A DNA stretch of 64,000 nt from JAICQQ01 sp965651135 (lineage in GTDB: Bacteria > Myxococcota_A > Polyangia > Polyangiales > Polyangiaceae): contig CBFGRJ010000002.1 in the NCBI GenBank assembly GCA_965651135.1, forward strand, positions 1-64,000, in the 5' to 3' direction. Position 1 is the first letter of the stretch. Each line of letters begins with the position of its first letter. Below the pieces are notes generated by a model that was given only the letters and a program-made list of their open reading frames with translations, searched no databases and was not told the origin of the DNA. This document shows, piece by piece, positions 16,869 through 25,208 of the stretch. A program made the position numbers and the translations under genes.

Positions 16869-18177
16869 ATCGGGGGACCAGCTCTAGTAGAGCTTGGCGT
16901 GTCTCGGCGAACGACACCAACGTGCTTGCGTCTTGCTGCAAGAAGCTTTCGACCCGCGGGCGCTGCGCAATCGCGCGATCGACGGCAGGATCGCTGCCCT
17001 TGGCATAAGCACCCAACACGATGAGGTCTCGCTTTTCTTCGTAGAGGGCAATCGACTGTCGCAGGCGCGCAGCCAAAACCTTGTGCTCGGCGTCCACCAC
17101 GCTCGGCATTACTCTAGAGATCGACTGCACCATGTCGATTGCCGGATAATGGCCACGCAGCGCGAGCTCTCGACTGAGAACGATGTGTCCGTCCAAGATC
17201 CCGCGGACCTCGTCGGCAATCGGTTCGTCCATGTCTTCGCCTTCGACCAAGACGGTATAAATAGCAGTGATGGAGCCGTTGGCCGCGCGCCCCGTGCGCT
17301 CCAGCAACTTCGGGAGCAACGCGAAGACACTTGGTGGATAGCCGCGCCGGGTCGGAGGTTCTCCTGCGGCAAGGCCGACCTCTCGCTGCGCGCGGGCCAC
17401 CCTGGTGATCGAATCGACCAAGAGCAGCACATTTTTGCCCTCGTCCCGAAATGACTCGGAAATAGCCGTGGCCACCTGCGCCGCGCGCAAACGCTCGAGC
17501 GCGCAGGCGTCGCTGGTAGCGACCACCACCACGGACTTTGCTCGCCCTGCCTCGCCCAACGAGTGGTGCAGAAACTCCGTAACCTCGCGACCGCGCTCGC
17601 CAACCAGGGCGACGACCACGACATCTGCAGCCGTACCACGGGCGATAGCTCCCAAGAGCGTGCTTTTGCCGACGCCCGATCCCGCGAACAAGCCCACGCG
17701 CTGACCCACGCCCAACGTCAACAAGGCATCGATAGCGCGCACCCCGGTAGCCATGGGTGCATCGATCAAAGGACGACTCAACGCATGGGGCGGCGGCGCA
17801 TCGACGCGAACCTGCTTCAACGACTTCGGCGCGGGCCGCGCGTCGATGGGTCTTCCCAAGCCATCGAGCACTCGACCCATCAAAGCGGGCCCGACACCCA
17901 CGAGCAAGCTGCTGCCGGTCGACTCGACGCTGTCGTCTGGCCCCACTCCGCTGATATCGCCCAACGGGACTCCGACAGCTCCTTCTCGGTCGAAGCCGAC
18001 AATCTCCACCAGCACGGGGTCGCCACGCCGATGCACGATGACCACGTCGCCGGTGCGTGCGCCCGGCAACGCCAGGCGTAGCGTCAAACCCGTCACCGCA
18101 AGCACACGTCCCGTAGGACGCAGCGAAGGCGTTCCGGCAAGCCGCTGCTTGAGGGCATCTACGTCCACGCAGCCCAC
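16867..18177 (-). CDS. FliI/SctN-type secretion ATPase
   Basis: This 436-residue hexameric ATPase family powers flagellar or type III export. Walker A GSGVGKST is at residues 166-173, VGERGREVTEF follows, and Walker B LLLVDS is at about 251-256 with ITRVARAQREVGLAAGEPPTRRGYPPSVFALLPKLLERTG. EGEDMDEPIADEVRGILDGHIVLSR matches the FliI/YscN signature rather than F1-ATPase beta. The N-terminal beta-barrel domain is present. The start is GTG at 18177. Nothing around it belongs to a flagellum or injectisome (neighbours are dnaJ and a CPBP protease), so it is an orphan within the window. Confidence 0.9.
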   Translation of the reverse strand: MGCVDVDALKQRLAGTPSLRPTGRVLAVTGLTLRLALPGARTGDVVIVHRRGDPVLVEIVGFDREGAVGVPLGDISGVGPDDSVESTGSSLLVGVGPALMGRVLDGLGRPIDARPAPKSLKQVRVDAPPPHALSRPLIDAPMATGVRAIDALLTLGVGQRVGLFAGSGVGKSTLLGAIARGTAADVVVVALVGERGREVTEFLHHSLGEAGRAKSVVVVATSDACALERLRAAQVATAISESFRDEGKNVLLLVDSITRVARAQREVGLAAGEPPTRRGYPPSVFALLPKLLERTGRAANGSITAIYTVLVEGEDMDEPIADEVRGILDGHIVLSRELALRGHYPAIDMVQSISRVMPSVVDAEHKVLAARLRQSIALYEEKRDLIVLGAYAKGSDPAVDRAIAQRPRVESFLQQDASTLVSFAETRQALLELVPR

Positions 18178-18222
18178 CTTACCAGAGCCGCCGGCGGCGC
18201 GCGCGACACACCCCGATCATCC

Positions 18223-18241
18223 TGAAACTGAGCCAGTTTCA
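18223..18241. promoter_or_regulatory. Perfect 8+3+8 palindrome upstream of the secretion ATPase gene
   Basis: TGAAACTG and CAGTTTCA form a perfect inverted repeat around AGC. It lies 46 bases upstream of the GTG at 18177, in the divergent region shared with the CPBP protease gene. The size and symmetry suit a dimeric regulator operator. No cognate regulator is adjacent. Confidence 0.5.
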
Positions 18242-18396
18242 CAGGGCCGCACGGCCGATGCGGTTTGTTTGAGCCGGAATGCCTGCCAGGCGGCCCTTGC
18301 CCGGCAAACGATCGATGACACACCCGATCGAGCGGTCGGGATGGCGGGAGACTCCGGGCTCGGCGCACGGCTTCGCGTGGGGCGAAGCGCTGGATT

Positions 18397-18436
18397 CGGG
18401 CTCTGGTAGCGTCGTCAGTGGTGCTACCAGAGCCCG
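18397..18436. promoter_or_regulatory. Perfect 14-bp inverted repeat just before the CPBP gene
   Basis: The arms at 18397-18410 (CGGGCTCTGGTAGC) and 18423-18436 are exact reverse complements with a 12-base loop. The repeat ends 3 bases before the ATG at 18440, so as RNA it would cover the ribosome binding site. As DNA it could be an operator. Confidence 0.6.
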
Positions 18437-18439
18437 GAT

Positions 18440-19183
18440 ATGTTAACGGTGCCCTTCCAAATGGTTAGGCGGGGTCGCGCTTTGCTGTGGCTCATCGGAA
18501 CACTGCTGGGCTTGTGGACCGTTTGGGCGACCCTGATCTTGCCGCGGCTCGAGCCCGCCGAAGGGCTCGCGTATCATGCACGCTCCCTAGGGGTGCGCCT
18601 GGTGCTGTGGGTGTTGCCCTGCGCCATCTATCTATGGGCGGAGTACGGCAAGAACAGCCTGCGACCCTTGCAGCTCGGGCTTCCCCCCACTTTACGCCAC
18701 TGGGCTTGGGCGATCGGCGTGACTCTATCGGCAACGTTCGCCATCAGCCTCAACGTGGCACGTGAGCTCGACACACATCCGATAGCCGTTTGGCAGCGTT
18801 TGGTGGCGAACTATGAGTTCGAGTTTCCGGCCACACCGCTGTTCGAGGAGCTCGTATTCCGGGGCGTGGTATTTGCCGGTCTCTTGGACGTCACCTTGAC
18901 CACCGTGGCGTTGGCCAAGCAGGGCGCCGACGACGGCATCACGGCCATCGCGCGCTGGCGGGCGGCGTGGGTCGCCAACATGCTCGCCACCGTCGTGTTC
19001 GTGGGCGCTCATTGGCCCTACTGGATCTACACCGAAGGCCTCGACACCCTGTGGGTCAAGAGCTTACCGGTGACCTTGCTCAGCCTGGTGCTCGGCATGT
19101 TGTTCGCCCGAGGTCGGTCGCTGTGGCCTTGTGTGATCTTGCACTGGGCCAACAACGAGCTCTCGAGCCTCATCCCCAGCTAA
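18440..19183 (+). CDS. CPBP-family intramembrane metalloprotease
   Basis: This 247-residue polytopic protein belongs to the Abi/CAAX-type protease family. Motif 1 is FEELVFRG with the Glu pair at 136-137. Motif 2 gives His191 (VFVGAHWPYW) and motif 3 His235/Asn238-239 (ILHWANNE), so all catalytic positions appear intact. There are about six membrane segments. Myxobacterial sorting proteases (MrtX) fall in this superfamily, but nothing here ties the gene to that role. Its TAA overlaps the stop of the opposing phosphodiesterase gene. Confidence 0.85.
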   Translation: MLTVPFQMVRRGRALLWLIGTLLGLWTVWATLILPRLEPAEGLAYHARSLGVRLVLWVLPCAIYLWAEYGKNSLRPLQLGLPPTLRHWAWAIGVTLSATFAISLNVARELDTHPIAVWQRLVANYEFEFPATPLFEELVFRGVVFAGLLDVTLTTVALAKQGADDGITAIARWRAAWVANMLATVVFVGAHWPYWIYTEGLDTLWVKSLPVTLLSLVLGMLFARGRSLWPCVILHWANNELSSLIPS

Positions 19184-19998
19184 GCGCGGTTGCGAAGCCG
19201 TCGTGCGCGCTCTGCGTGAACGGCGTCGAAGATACGGCGAGGGTCGTCGCTCATCAGACCATCCACTCCCCGAGCCAGCCAGCGTTGTGCCTCGACGGCA
19301 TCGTTGATCGTCCACACATGCACCTCCAAACCGGCCTGGTGGGCGCAGCGTAAGACGCGCGACGATGTGACAGGCACGATTCCCCAATGGCGCGGCGGTA
19401 CCTGCAGCGCACGGCCTCGGTACTGTTCGGGGACACGACCGAGTTGAGCTTGCCACCAGACACGCCAGCACTGGGGCGCCGACAAGCCCAGGGGTACCCC
19501 CGGCGCTGCGGCCTCCAGCTCACGCATGATGGCGCCGTCGGCGGCTGCCAAGAGCACCTCTCGAGGACTGTGGCGTTCGAGCTCTTGCAACACCGCACGC
19601 ACCATCGAAGGTACCGCCTGCTTCACTTCGATGTTGAATCCGAAGCTCGGGAAAGCCTCGAGCACCTCGGCCAGACGAGGAATGCGGCAAGACCCGCCGC
19701 GGAAGGCATGCCCGCCGTCGGGCCCTTTGAAGCGATAGCCGGCGTCGAGTCGTCTCAGCTCATCGTAGTCTTTGAGTTTGAGCAAGCCGGACCCATTGGT
19801 CGTACGGTCCAGCAAAGCGTCATGGTGAACGACGACTACGCCGTCGCGACTCAAATGCACGTCCATTTCTAGGACGTCCACCTTGGCTTGCGCTGCCAGC
19901 TCGAAAGCTCTGAGCGTGTTCTCCGGTGCTTCGGCGCTGGCCCCGCGGTGCGCAAACAGCAACGGGCGGGGCAGCGATGCGAAGGGAACGGAGCTCAT
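19180..19998 (-). CDS. Glycerophosphodiester phosphodiesterase
   Basis: Enzymes of this family hydrolyse glycerophosphodiesters to glycerol-3-phosphate and an alcohol. The 272-residue protein has the catalytic HRGASAEAPENTLRAFELA near the N-terminus, VDVLEMDVHLSRDGVVVVHHD (metal ligands and catalytic His), FNIEVKQ and a C-terminal VHVWTINDAVEAQRWLARGVDGLMSDDP. No signal peptide is present from the ATG at 19998 (MSSVPFAS), so it looks cytosolic (UgpQ-like). A longer frame from 20061 adds a Ser/Arg-rich extension that is probably not translated. Its stop codon overlaps that of the convergent CPBP gene. Confidence 0.9.
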   Translation of the reverse strand: MSSVPFASLPRPLLFAHRGASAEAPENTLRAFELAAQAKVDVLEMDVHLSRDGVVVVHHDALLDRTTNGSGLLKLKDYDELRRLDAGYRFKGPDGGHAFRGGSCRIPRLAEVLEAFPSFGFNIEVKQAVPSMVRAVLQELERHSPREVLLAAADGAIMRELEAAAPGVPLGLSAPQCWRVWWQAQLGRVPEQYRGRALQVPPRHWGIVPVTSSRVLRCAHQAGLEVHVWTINDAVEAQRWLARGVDGLMSDDPRRIFDAVHAERARRLRNRA

Positions 19999-20225
19999 GA
20001 ACGAGGCGCTTCGTAGGCTTGCCCTCGGCAGCGAGCAAGTACTCGGTACGGAGGGCGGCACTCATCGTGCCAGCGGCCTACGACAAACCGCCGGTTTTTC
20101 CGCCATGAACGCGGCAAGCGAGCTCGGGCTTGGTGGCACACTGTGACACATGACCCACGCTCGACGCCATCGAAGCTACACTTGGCGGGCGGATCCTAGA
20201 GTCGAAGGAGTGGGAACACGGGGCA

Positions 20226-21407
20226 ATGAAAGCAAGCACATCGAAATACATCGCGGCCGGCATGCTCGGCATGGCTACCGGAGCGCTGAGCTGCAACGAC
20301 ACGGACGCGGTGAGTGGATCGGGCAGCGCCGTATTCGGCATCGGCGCTGTAGCGGGCGGCCCGATATCGGCAGGAACCGGTGGTAGCAGCACGGAGACGC
20401 CCCCACTGCTCGAAGCGCCGAGCCACGGCACGCTACCAGAGATGCCTCACGGTGGCGGAGCCGCGGGGATGGCGGGTGAAGGCGGTGCCGGCGGTGAGAG
20501 CGACGCTCCGCCTGTCCCGATGCCGCCGGACGGCGCCCTGTTGTCGGGTATTTGGGACGACAACCTCAACTTCACTTGGTTCGAGCAGCTCGTGGAAACG
20601 GGGGGCGATGCCGGCCAGTTGTCATTCGAAAAAGGTCAGCACCTTGCCGCGAGCGAACGAGCGAGCGAGCGAGCGAAAGCACATCAGACGTTGGACGTTG
20701 CCTTGCTCGTCGACACCACGGGCAGCATGGCAGACGAGCTGTCGTACCTTCAAGAGACGCTCGGAGCGCTGTGGCAGTCCATCGATCTGGCGTACCCGCA
20801 CGCAACACAGCGCTGGGCCGTGGTCGCCTATCGTGACGAGGGCGACAACTACGTGAGCCGACCGTTCGATTTCATGGCAAAGCAGCAAGAACTGCAGTCC
20901 GTGTTGTCCGCTCAACGTGCCGAAGGTGGCGGCGACCAGCCCGAGGCGTCGCATCAAGCGCTCCTGGACATGCTGTCTCTCGATTGGCGGCGTGAAGATT
21001 CGAATGCGCGCCTGGCGTTCTGGGTAACGGATGCTCCCCATCGTCCGGAAAAGGCGGCGGTGGTGGAACAAGCGCTATTGACTGCCCAAGCGGACGACAT
21101 TCGCATCTATCCGGTCGCCTCGACCAACGTCGACAGCTCCACCGCGCGCGCCTTGCGTGTCGCTGCTCAGATCACGGGTGGTCGCTATCTTTTCCTCGTG
21201 GACTCGGGCGCCCGCGCGGACACCACGACTGCCATCACGCCGCCCTGCTTCTACGTGACGGAGCTGGGCGCGGCGCTGCTCCGCATCATAACCATCGAAA
21301 TGGACGGGACCTATCAGCCCCCGAGCGCCACTCATTTGCTGGCCTCTCGTGGCGCACCCATTTCGGGCCAATGCCAGCTCGACACCGGTAGCGCGCTGGC
21401 CTATTGA
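20226..21407 (+). CDS. VWA-domain lipoprotein
   Basis: The 393-residue product has a lipoprotein signal ending at Cys23 (GALSC), a Gly/Pro-rich linker to about residue 100, and then a von Willebrand factor A domain. The metal-ion site DxxGS reads LVDTTGSMADELSYL, followed by RWAVVAYRDEGDNYVSRPFDF and FWVTDAPH. VWA domains bind protein ligands through a divalent cation. An odd run of Glu/Arg/Ser/Ala (ASERASERAKA) precedes the domain. It stands alone, convergent with the DUF4388-like gene 13 bases away. Confidence 0.85.
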   Translation: MKASTSKYIAAGMLGMATGALSCNDTDAVSGSGSAVFGIGAVAGGPISAGTGGSSTETPPLLEAPSHGTLPEMPHGGGAAGMAGEGGAGGESDAPPVPMPPDGALLSGIWDDNLNFTWFEQLVETGGDAGQLSFEKGQHLAASERASERAKAHQTLDVALLVDTTGSMADELSYLQETLGALWQSIDLAYPHATQRWAVVAYRDEGDNYVSRPFDFMAKQQELQSVLSAQRAEGGGDQPEASHQALLDMLSLDWRREDSNARLAFWVTDAPHRPEKAAVVEQALLTAQADDIRIYPVASTNVDSSTARALRVAAQITGGRYLFLVDSGARADTTTAITPPCFYVTELGAALLRIITIEMDGTYQPPSATHLLASRGAPISGQCQLDTGSALAY

Positions 21408-21420
21408 CGGCGTGTCAGCT

Positions 21421-22728
21421 CTACCGCTTCTTGAGTAGGCGACCGAAGACACCCTTCGGCGGTGGTGGGCCGCCGGATCGCCGGGTCAACAGCTCGAGCT
21501 CCCGTTTGGCTTCGGTGTTGTCGGGATCGATGCTCAGCACGCGGCGAAACTCCGCCGCCGCCTCGTCCAAGCGCCCCGCGCGCTGGTACACACAACCGGC
21601 ATAAAACCGGATGCGTGGATTCGCGGGGAAAAACTTGACCGCCTTCTCCACTACGAACGTTGCCTTCTCGATCTGGGTGGCGTCACCGCCCTCGGCCATG
21701 GCCCACGCCTCGAGCGTTTTGCTTTCGGCGTTCTGCTCTTGCCAGTAGCGATTCTGCTCGGCTTTGGTCAGCCGCCGTTTCGGCGCCTCCGACTCGGAGA
21801 GCGGTGGCAGCGACGGAGAAGGCGTGTAGCCCACCTCGGGCAGCGTGTCCCGAGGGTTTTGCCCTTGGGCCGCACCGGCACCACCGACCGTGCTGGCAGC
21901 ACGCAGTGCCTGACTGGAGATACTTCGTGGTACGCGGCTAGGCCAAGAGGGACGGCTGGAAGCATTGCCTTCTCGCACGACCCGCCTAGTGAGCCGCAAT
22001 GCGTAGATACACGCAATCAGCTCGTGTTCCTCGACCAAGTTGAGCAACCTCAAGTCTTCCAAACTGTGCGGCGCGCGCATCAGTCGAGCGCATACCGTGC
22101 GAGCAGAGCTGACCAATGACCCGAGGTCCAACGAGCCATGCTCCATCAATACGAGCCGCTCGTTTTTGAACGGCTCGAGATGGCGCCGACAGCGTTCGAT
22201 GGACGGTTCTCGCAAAATGCACGTGACGATCAAGTTTAAAGTAGCCAGCGGCTTGCTCGGCCCTGGAAGCTTTTTCAGCGTGTCGAGCTCAGGGAAAAAA
22301 CCATACGCCGTATCCGGTGGCAGCGCCGTCAACGCTTGAACCTGCCTCTCGACGAAAGCGGCTTTTGCTTGCTCCAAGCGTGCAGGCGGCAAGAGAGCCA
22401 AATGATCGACAGCGGTGAATACGTCACGACCGGATTCACGCGCGAATCGCGCTGCTGTCACCAGGCTTTCGTTGGAGAGCTCCGATTCTTCGAGCACCTG
22501 CCGCGCCAGCGATTGCTCCATGTCCGCCGCGCGAGCTCGACTCACTCCTCCCGCCTCGAAGAACACCCCGGAACGCGAACGCCCAGCCAACTCGAGCACC
22601 AGCGCTCCAGTAAAATGGCGGTTGAATGCGTAAGCCAACAACTCGGGGATCGGACTATTGTTGAGCCGACCAGCGACAGCGGGTGGTTGAGACGGTTCTC
22701 TAGCCATCGAAGATGCCGGCCGAGTCAT
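21421..22728 (-). CDS. DUF4388-like N-terminal domain with TPR C-terminus
   Basis: The 435-residue cytosolic protein opens with LNNSPIPELLAYAFNRHFTGALVLELAGRSRSGVFFEAGGVSRARA. This resembles the DUF4388/PATAN domain common in delta-proteobacterial signalling proteins. A helical middle and a low-complexity linker follow, then a C-terminal TPR region (FYAGCVYQRAGRLDEAAAEFRRVLSIDPDNTEAKREL). It is probably a signalling scaffold. The start is the ATG at 22728 or 22707 (MAREPSQPP); the longer one is listed. No partner kinase or response regulator is adjacent. Confidence 0.75.
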   Translation of the reverse strand: MTRPASSMAREPSQPPAVAGRLNNSPIPELLAYAFNRHFTGALVLELAGRSRSGVFFEAGGVSRARAADMEQSLARQVLEESELSNESLVTAARFARESGRDVFTAVDHLALLPPARLEQAKAAFVERQVQALTALPPDTAYGFFPELDTLKKLPGPSKPLATLNLIVTCILREPSIERCRRHLEPFKNERLVLMEHGSLDLGSLVSSARTVCARLMRAPHSLEDLRLLNLVEEHELIACIYALRLTRRVVREGNASSRPSWPSRVPRSISSQALRAASTVGGAGAAQGQNPRDTLPEVGYTPSPSLPPLSESEAPKRRLTKAEQNRYWQEQNAESKTLEAWAMAEGGDATQIEKATFVVEKAVKFFPANPRIRFYAGCVYQRAGRLDEAAAEFRRVLSIDPDNTEAKRELELLTRRSGGPPPPKGVFGRLLKKR

Positions 22729-23227
22729 GATGCTCCAGATGACTCCGGCACACCTTTGTTAGGCACCGGTTCTGCAAGCTTGTCAAGCGGTTCAGAATCA
22801 CTCAAAGCAAGCTTCTCCTACTGTCCAATACTGCTTGCAGCGGGCTCGGCGAACTTGTCCAAAGCGCTTTACACCCCGTGGTGGAGACATGGCATCGTTG
22901 ACTTGTCGTTCGAACGCGAGTTCTTGGCGCCGTTCAACCGTGTTTCAACTGGTGTGTTTCAACTGGAGTTGACACCGCGCCCAAGCGCTCGTCGTTCTTG
23001 GTCTGAATCCGTTCGTTCTCGGGGGCGCTAGGTCAGTCGGTCCTGCTACAAGGGTGAACTGACACAAACGCGGCCCATGTCAACCTGCAGCACATAGATC
23101 TGGCCGTTTCCAGGCGTTGGTTGTATCGATTTGTCTCGCTGTCTCACCTCGAGAAGAACGAAGAACCTGAACCCGTGCATTTCCGAGCTCATTTTCGCGG
23201 CCTGTTCCGCTTGCACTTCGCCTAGTC
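22729..23227. other. Intergenic region with a short tandem repeat
   Basis: 499 bp between divergent genes. No frame looks coding. It contains the repeated 12-mer at 22940-22965 and a small palindrome, and should hold the promoters for the DUF4388-like and DUF2071 genes. No RNA gene is recognised. Confidence 0.5.
22940..22971. repeat. Direct repeat of a 12-mer plus palindrome
   Basis: GTGTTTCAACTG occurs at 22940-22951 and 22954-22965. The second copy runs into CAACTGGAGTTG at 22960-22971, a palindrome. It may be a regulator binding cluster for either divergent gene. Confidence 0.4.
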
Positions 23228-23962
23228 GTGCACCCTGCCTTCGAACGCACCGATCACCGGCCGTGGCCGGTGCCTACCAAGCCCTGGCGCTGGCGACAAT
23301 CGTGGTGCGACTTGTTGTTCGCGCACTTCACGGTACCACGCGAACGACTGGCGCAGCTGGTGCCCTCGGCGCTCACGCTGGACGACTACCAAGGGGAATG
23401 TTGGGTCGGCGTGGTTCCCTTTCGCATGACCGGCGTCATGCGACGCCACTTGCCTGACATGCCCTGGATCTCGGCATTCCCCGAGCTGAACGTGCGAACC
23501 TACGTGCGCGCCGGAGAGCGAAGCGGTGTTTGGTTTCTCAGCCTGGATGCCACGAACCCGTTGGCGGTGTGGGCGGCGCGCCGTTACTTTCACTTGCCGT
23601 ACCATCGCGCCCGCATGAGCGTTCGCCAAGAAGGCGACCGAATCGAGTATGTGTCGGAGCGTCCCGAAGCTCGTTTCCGCGCCTGGTATCGGCCTACGTC
23701 GGAGGTGTATGCCGCGAGTCCCGGCACCCTCGAACACTGGCTCACGGAACGATATTGCCTGTTCGCGCAGGCACCCGACGGTACGATGCTGATCAACGAG
23801 GTGCATCACCTACCCTGGCCGTTGCAGCGCGCCGAGGCAGAGGTGATGGAAAATACCATGCTGGCCAGCCATGGCCTCAGCGCGAGCAAAGCCCCGGCTG
23901 TGCTACACTTTGCGCGTCGCATCGACGTCGTGGTTTGGGGCGCCGAACGAGTCGTACCCTGA
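23228..23962 (+). CDS. DUF2071 family protein
   Basis: The 244-residue protein matches the DUF2071/YqjF-like family. It opens with PTKPWRWRQSWCDLLFAHFTVPRERLAQLVPSALTLDDYQGECWVGVVPFRMTGV, and later has ELNVRTYVR, GVWFLSLDATNPLAVWAARR and HLPWPLQRAEAEV. The fold is a lipocalin/acetoacetate-decarboxylase-like barrel; the biochemical role of the family is unknown. The start is GTG at 23228. It is monocistronic, with no signal peptide. Confidence 0.85.
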   Translation: MHPAFERTDHRPWPVPTKPWRWRQSWCDLLFAHFTVPRERLAQLVPSALTLDDYQGECWVGVVPFRMTGVMRRHLPDMPWISAFPELNVRTYVRAGERSGVWFLSLDATNPLAVWAARRYFHLPYHRARMSVRQEGDRIEYVSERPEARFRAWYRPTSEVYAASPGTLEHWLTERYCLFAQAPDGTMLINEVHHLPWPLQRAEAEVMENTMLASHGLSASKAPAVLHFARRIDVVVWGAERVVP

Positions 23963-24037
23963 CACCGCTGGACGCCCGCGCCGGCCCGGTCTAAACAGTA
24001 GCTAGTAGCTAGTGAGGTGGCAGGTCCCGCGTAGGCC

Positions 24038-25099
24038 ATGCAAAAGCGAACGACCATAGCCGCACAGCATGATTCGGTACCGCCGACGGCGAAGCGCAGC
24101 CCCAAAATCGCTGGCGCACAAACACAGCGGGCCAAGCCCAAGCCGCGCCCTCAACGACAAGCACCTTTCGAGTTCAACGACACCGTCGTACAGCCCGGAG
24201 GCGTGGCTCGGGTCGACCTGCGCGTGGCCCGCCTACCGGTGGGCACCTGGATCTCGCTGCCGGTGTTCATCCACCACGGACTCAAACCGGGGCCAACCGT
24301 GTGGCTCAGCGCGGCGCTGCACGGTGACGAGCTCAACGGTGTGGTGGTCATCCGCCGCCTATTGGCTGCATTGGATCCAAGGGAGCTGGCCGGCACGCTA
24401 CTGGCCGTGCCAGTCGCCAACGCGTTCGGCGCTACCATGGCGTCTCGCTACCTGCCCGATGGGCGCGACCTCAACCGCTCGTTTCCGGGTTCCAAGCGGG
24501 GTTCATTGGCGTCGAGGCTCGCTCATTTGCTGTTTCATTCGGTCGTGCTGCGCTGCAGCTTTGGTATCGACCTGCATACGGGCTCGGGAGGTCGGTTCAA
24601 CCTGCCCCAGGTCCGGTGCAACCTCGACGACCTGAAGACCCGGCGCTACGGTGAAGCGTTCGGAGCTCCCGTCTTGTTGCACTCTCCGCTCAGGGACGAC
24701 TCCTTGCGTGCAGAGGCCGGGAAGCGGGGCATTCGAGTCTTGCTGTACGAGGCCGGCGAGGCCAGCCGACTCGATCCTCATTGCATTCAAGTCGGCGAAG
24801 CCGGCACGCGCCGCGTGCTCAAGGCGCTGGGCATGGTGACTCACTCGACACGTCCCGACTCGACGACGCAGATTTTTCGGAAGAGCATCTGGCTCAGAGC
24901 CCCGCGCAGTGGCTTTTTCCATGCTACCGTCAAGTGCGGCCAACACGTGGACAAGGGTCAAGAGGTGGGCGTTATCTTCGACACGACCGATGCCACCGTG
25001 AGCGTTACCGCGAGAGTTGCAGGTATAGTGATCGGTGAGCGCCGCACCGCGGTGGTTCACCGCGGAGACGCGGTCATGCATATCGCCACACCCGGCTAG
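24038..25099 (+). CDS. Succinylglutamate desuccinylase/aspartoacylase-like zinc hydrolase
   Basis: The 353-residue protein is an M14-type zinc amidohydrolase. Zinc ligands are in LHGDELNGVV (His and Glu) and in IDLHTGSGGRFNLPQ, with LNRSFPGSKRGSLASRLAHLL between. The C-terminal beta-domain (SGFFHATVKCGQHVDKGQEVGVIFD) is typical. Residues 1-45 are a basic Pro/Lys/Arg/Gln extension absent from ordinary members. It is first in the set with the RimK-like ligase 109 bases downstream. That pairing (ligase adds, hydrolase removes amide-linked residues) is known from rimK neighbourhoods. Substrate unknown. Confidence 0.87.
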   Translation: MQKRTTIAAQHDSVPPTAKRSPKIAGAQTQRAKPKPRPQRQAPFEFNDTVVQPGGVARVDLRVARLPVGTWISLPVFIHHGLKPGPTVWLSAALHGDELNGVVVIRRLLAALDPRELAGTLLAVPVANAFGATMASRYLPDGRDLNRSFPGSKRGSLASRLAHLLFHSVVLRCSFGIDLHTGSGGRFNLPQVRCNLDDLKTRRYGEAFGAPVLLHSPLRDDSLRAEAGKRGIRVLLYEAGEASRLDPHCIQVGEAGTRRVLKALGMVTHSTRPDSTTQIFRKSIWLRAPRSGFFHATVKCGQHVDKGQEVGVIFDTTDATVSVTARVAGIVIGERRTAVVHRGDAVMHIATPG

Positions 25100-25208
25100 G
25101 CGCTCGAATGGCTGCTGCCAAGCCTTGTTGATCGAGCCTGAGCCACGTGATTAGCTCGAAATCAGAAGGGGTACCCGAAAGGATTAGAACGCGGAAAGGA
25201 GCGACCTG

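Noticed and set aside
20085..20097. 13-bp palindrome AAACCGCCGGTTT upstream of the phosphodiesterase gene
   Set aside because: Too short and GC-balanced to separate from chance without further copies; the following T run points away from any gene end.
22336..23031. Rightward 231-codon frame over the DUF4388-like gene start
   Set aside because: It is largely antisense to a better supported gene, has no family motif, and the non-overlapping remainder shows no codon preference.
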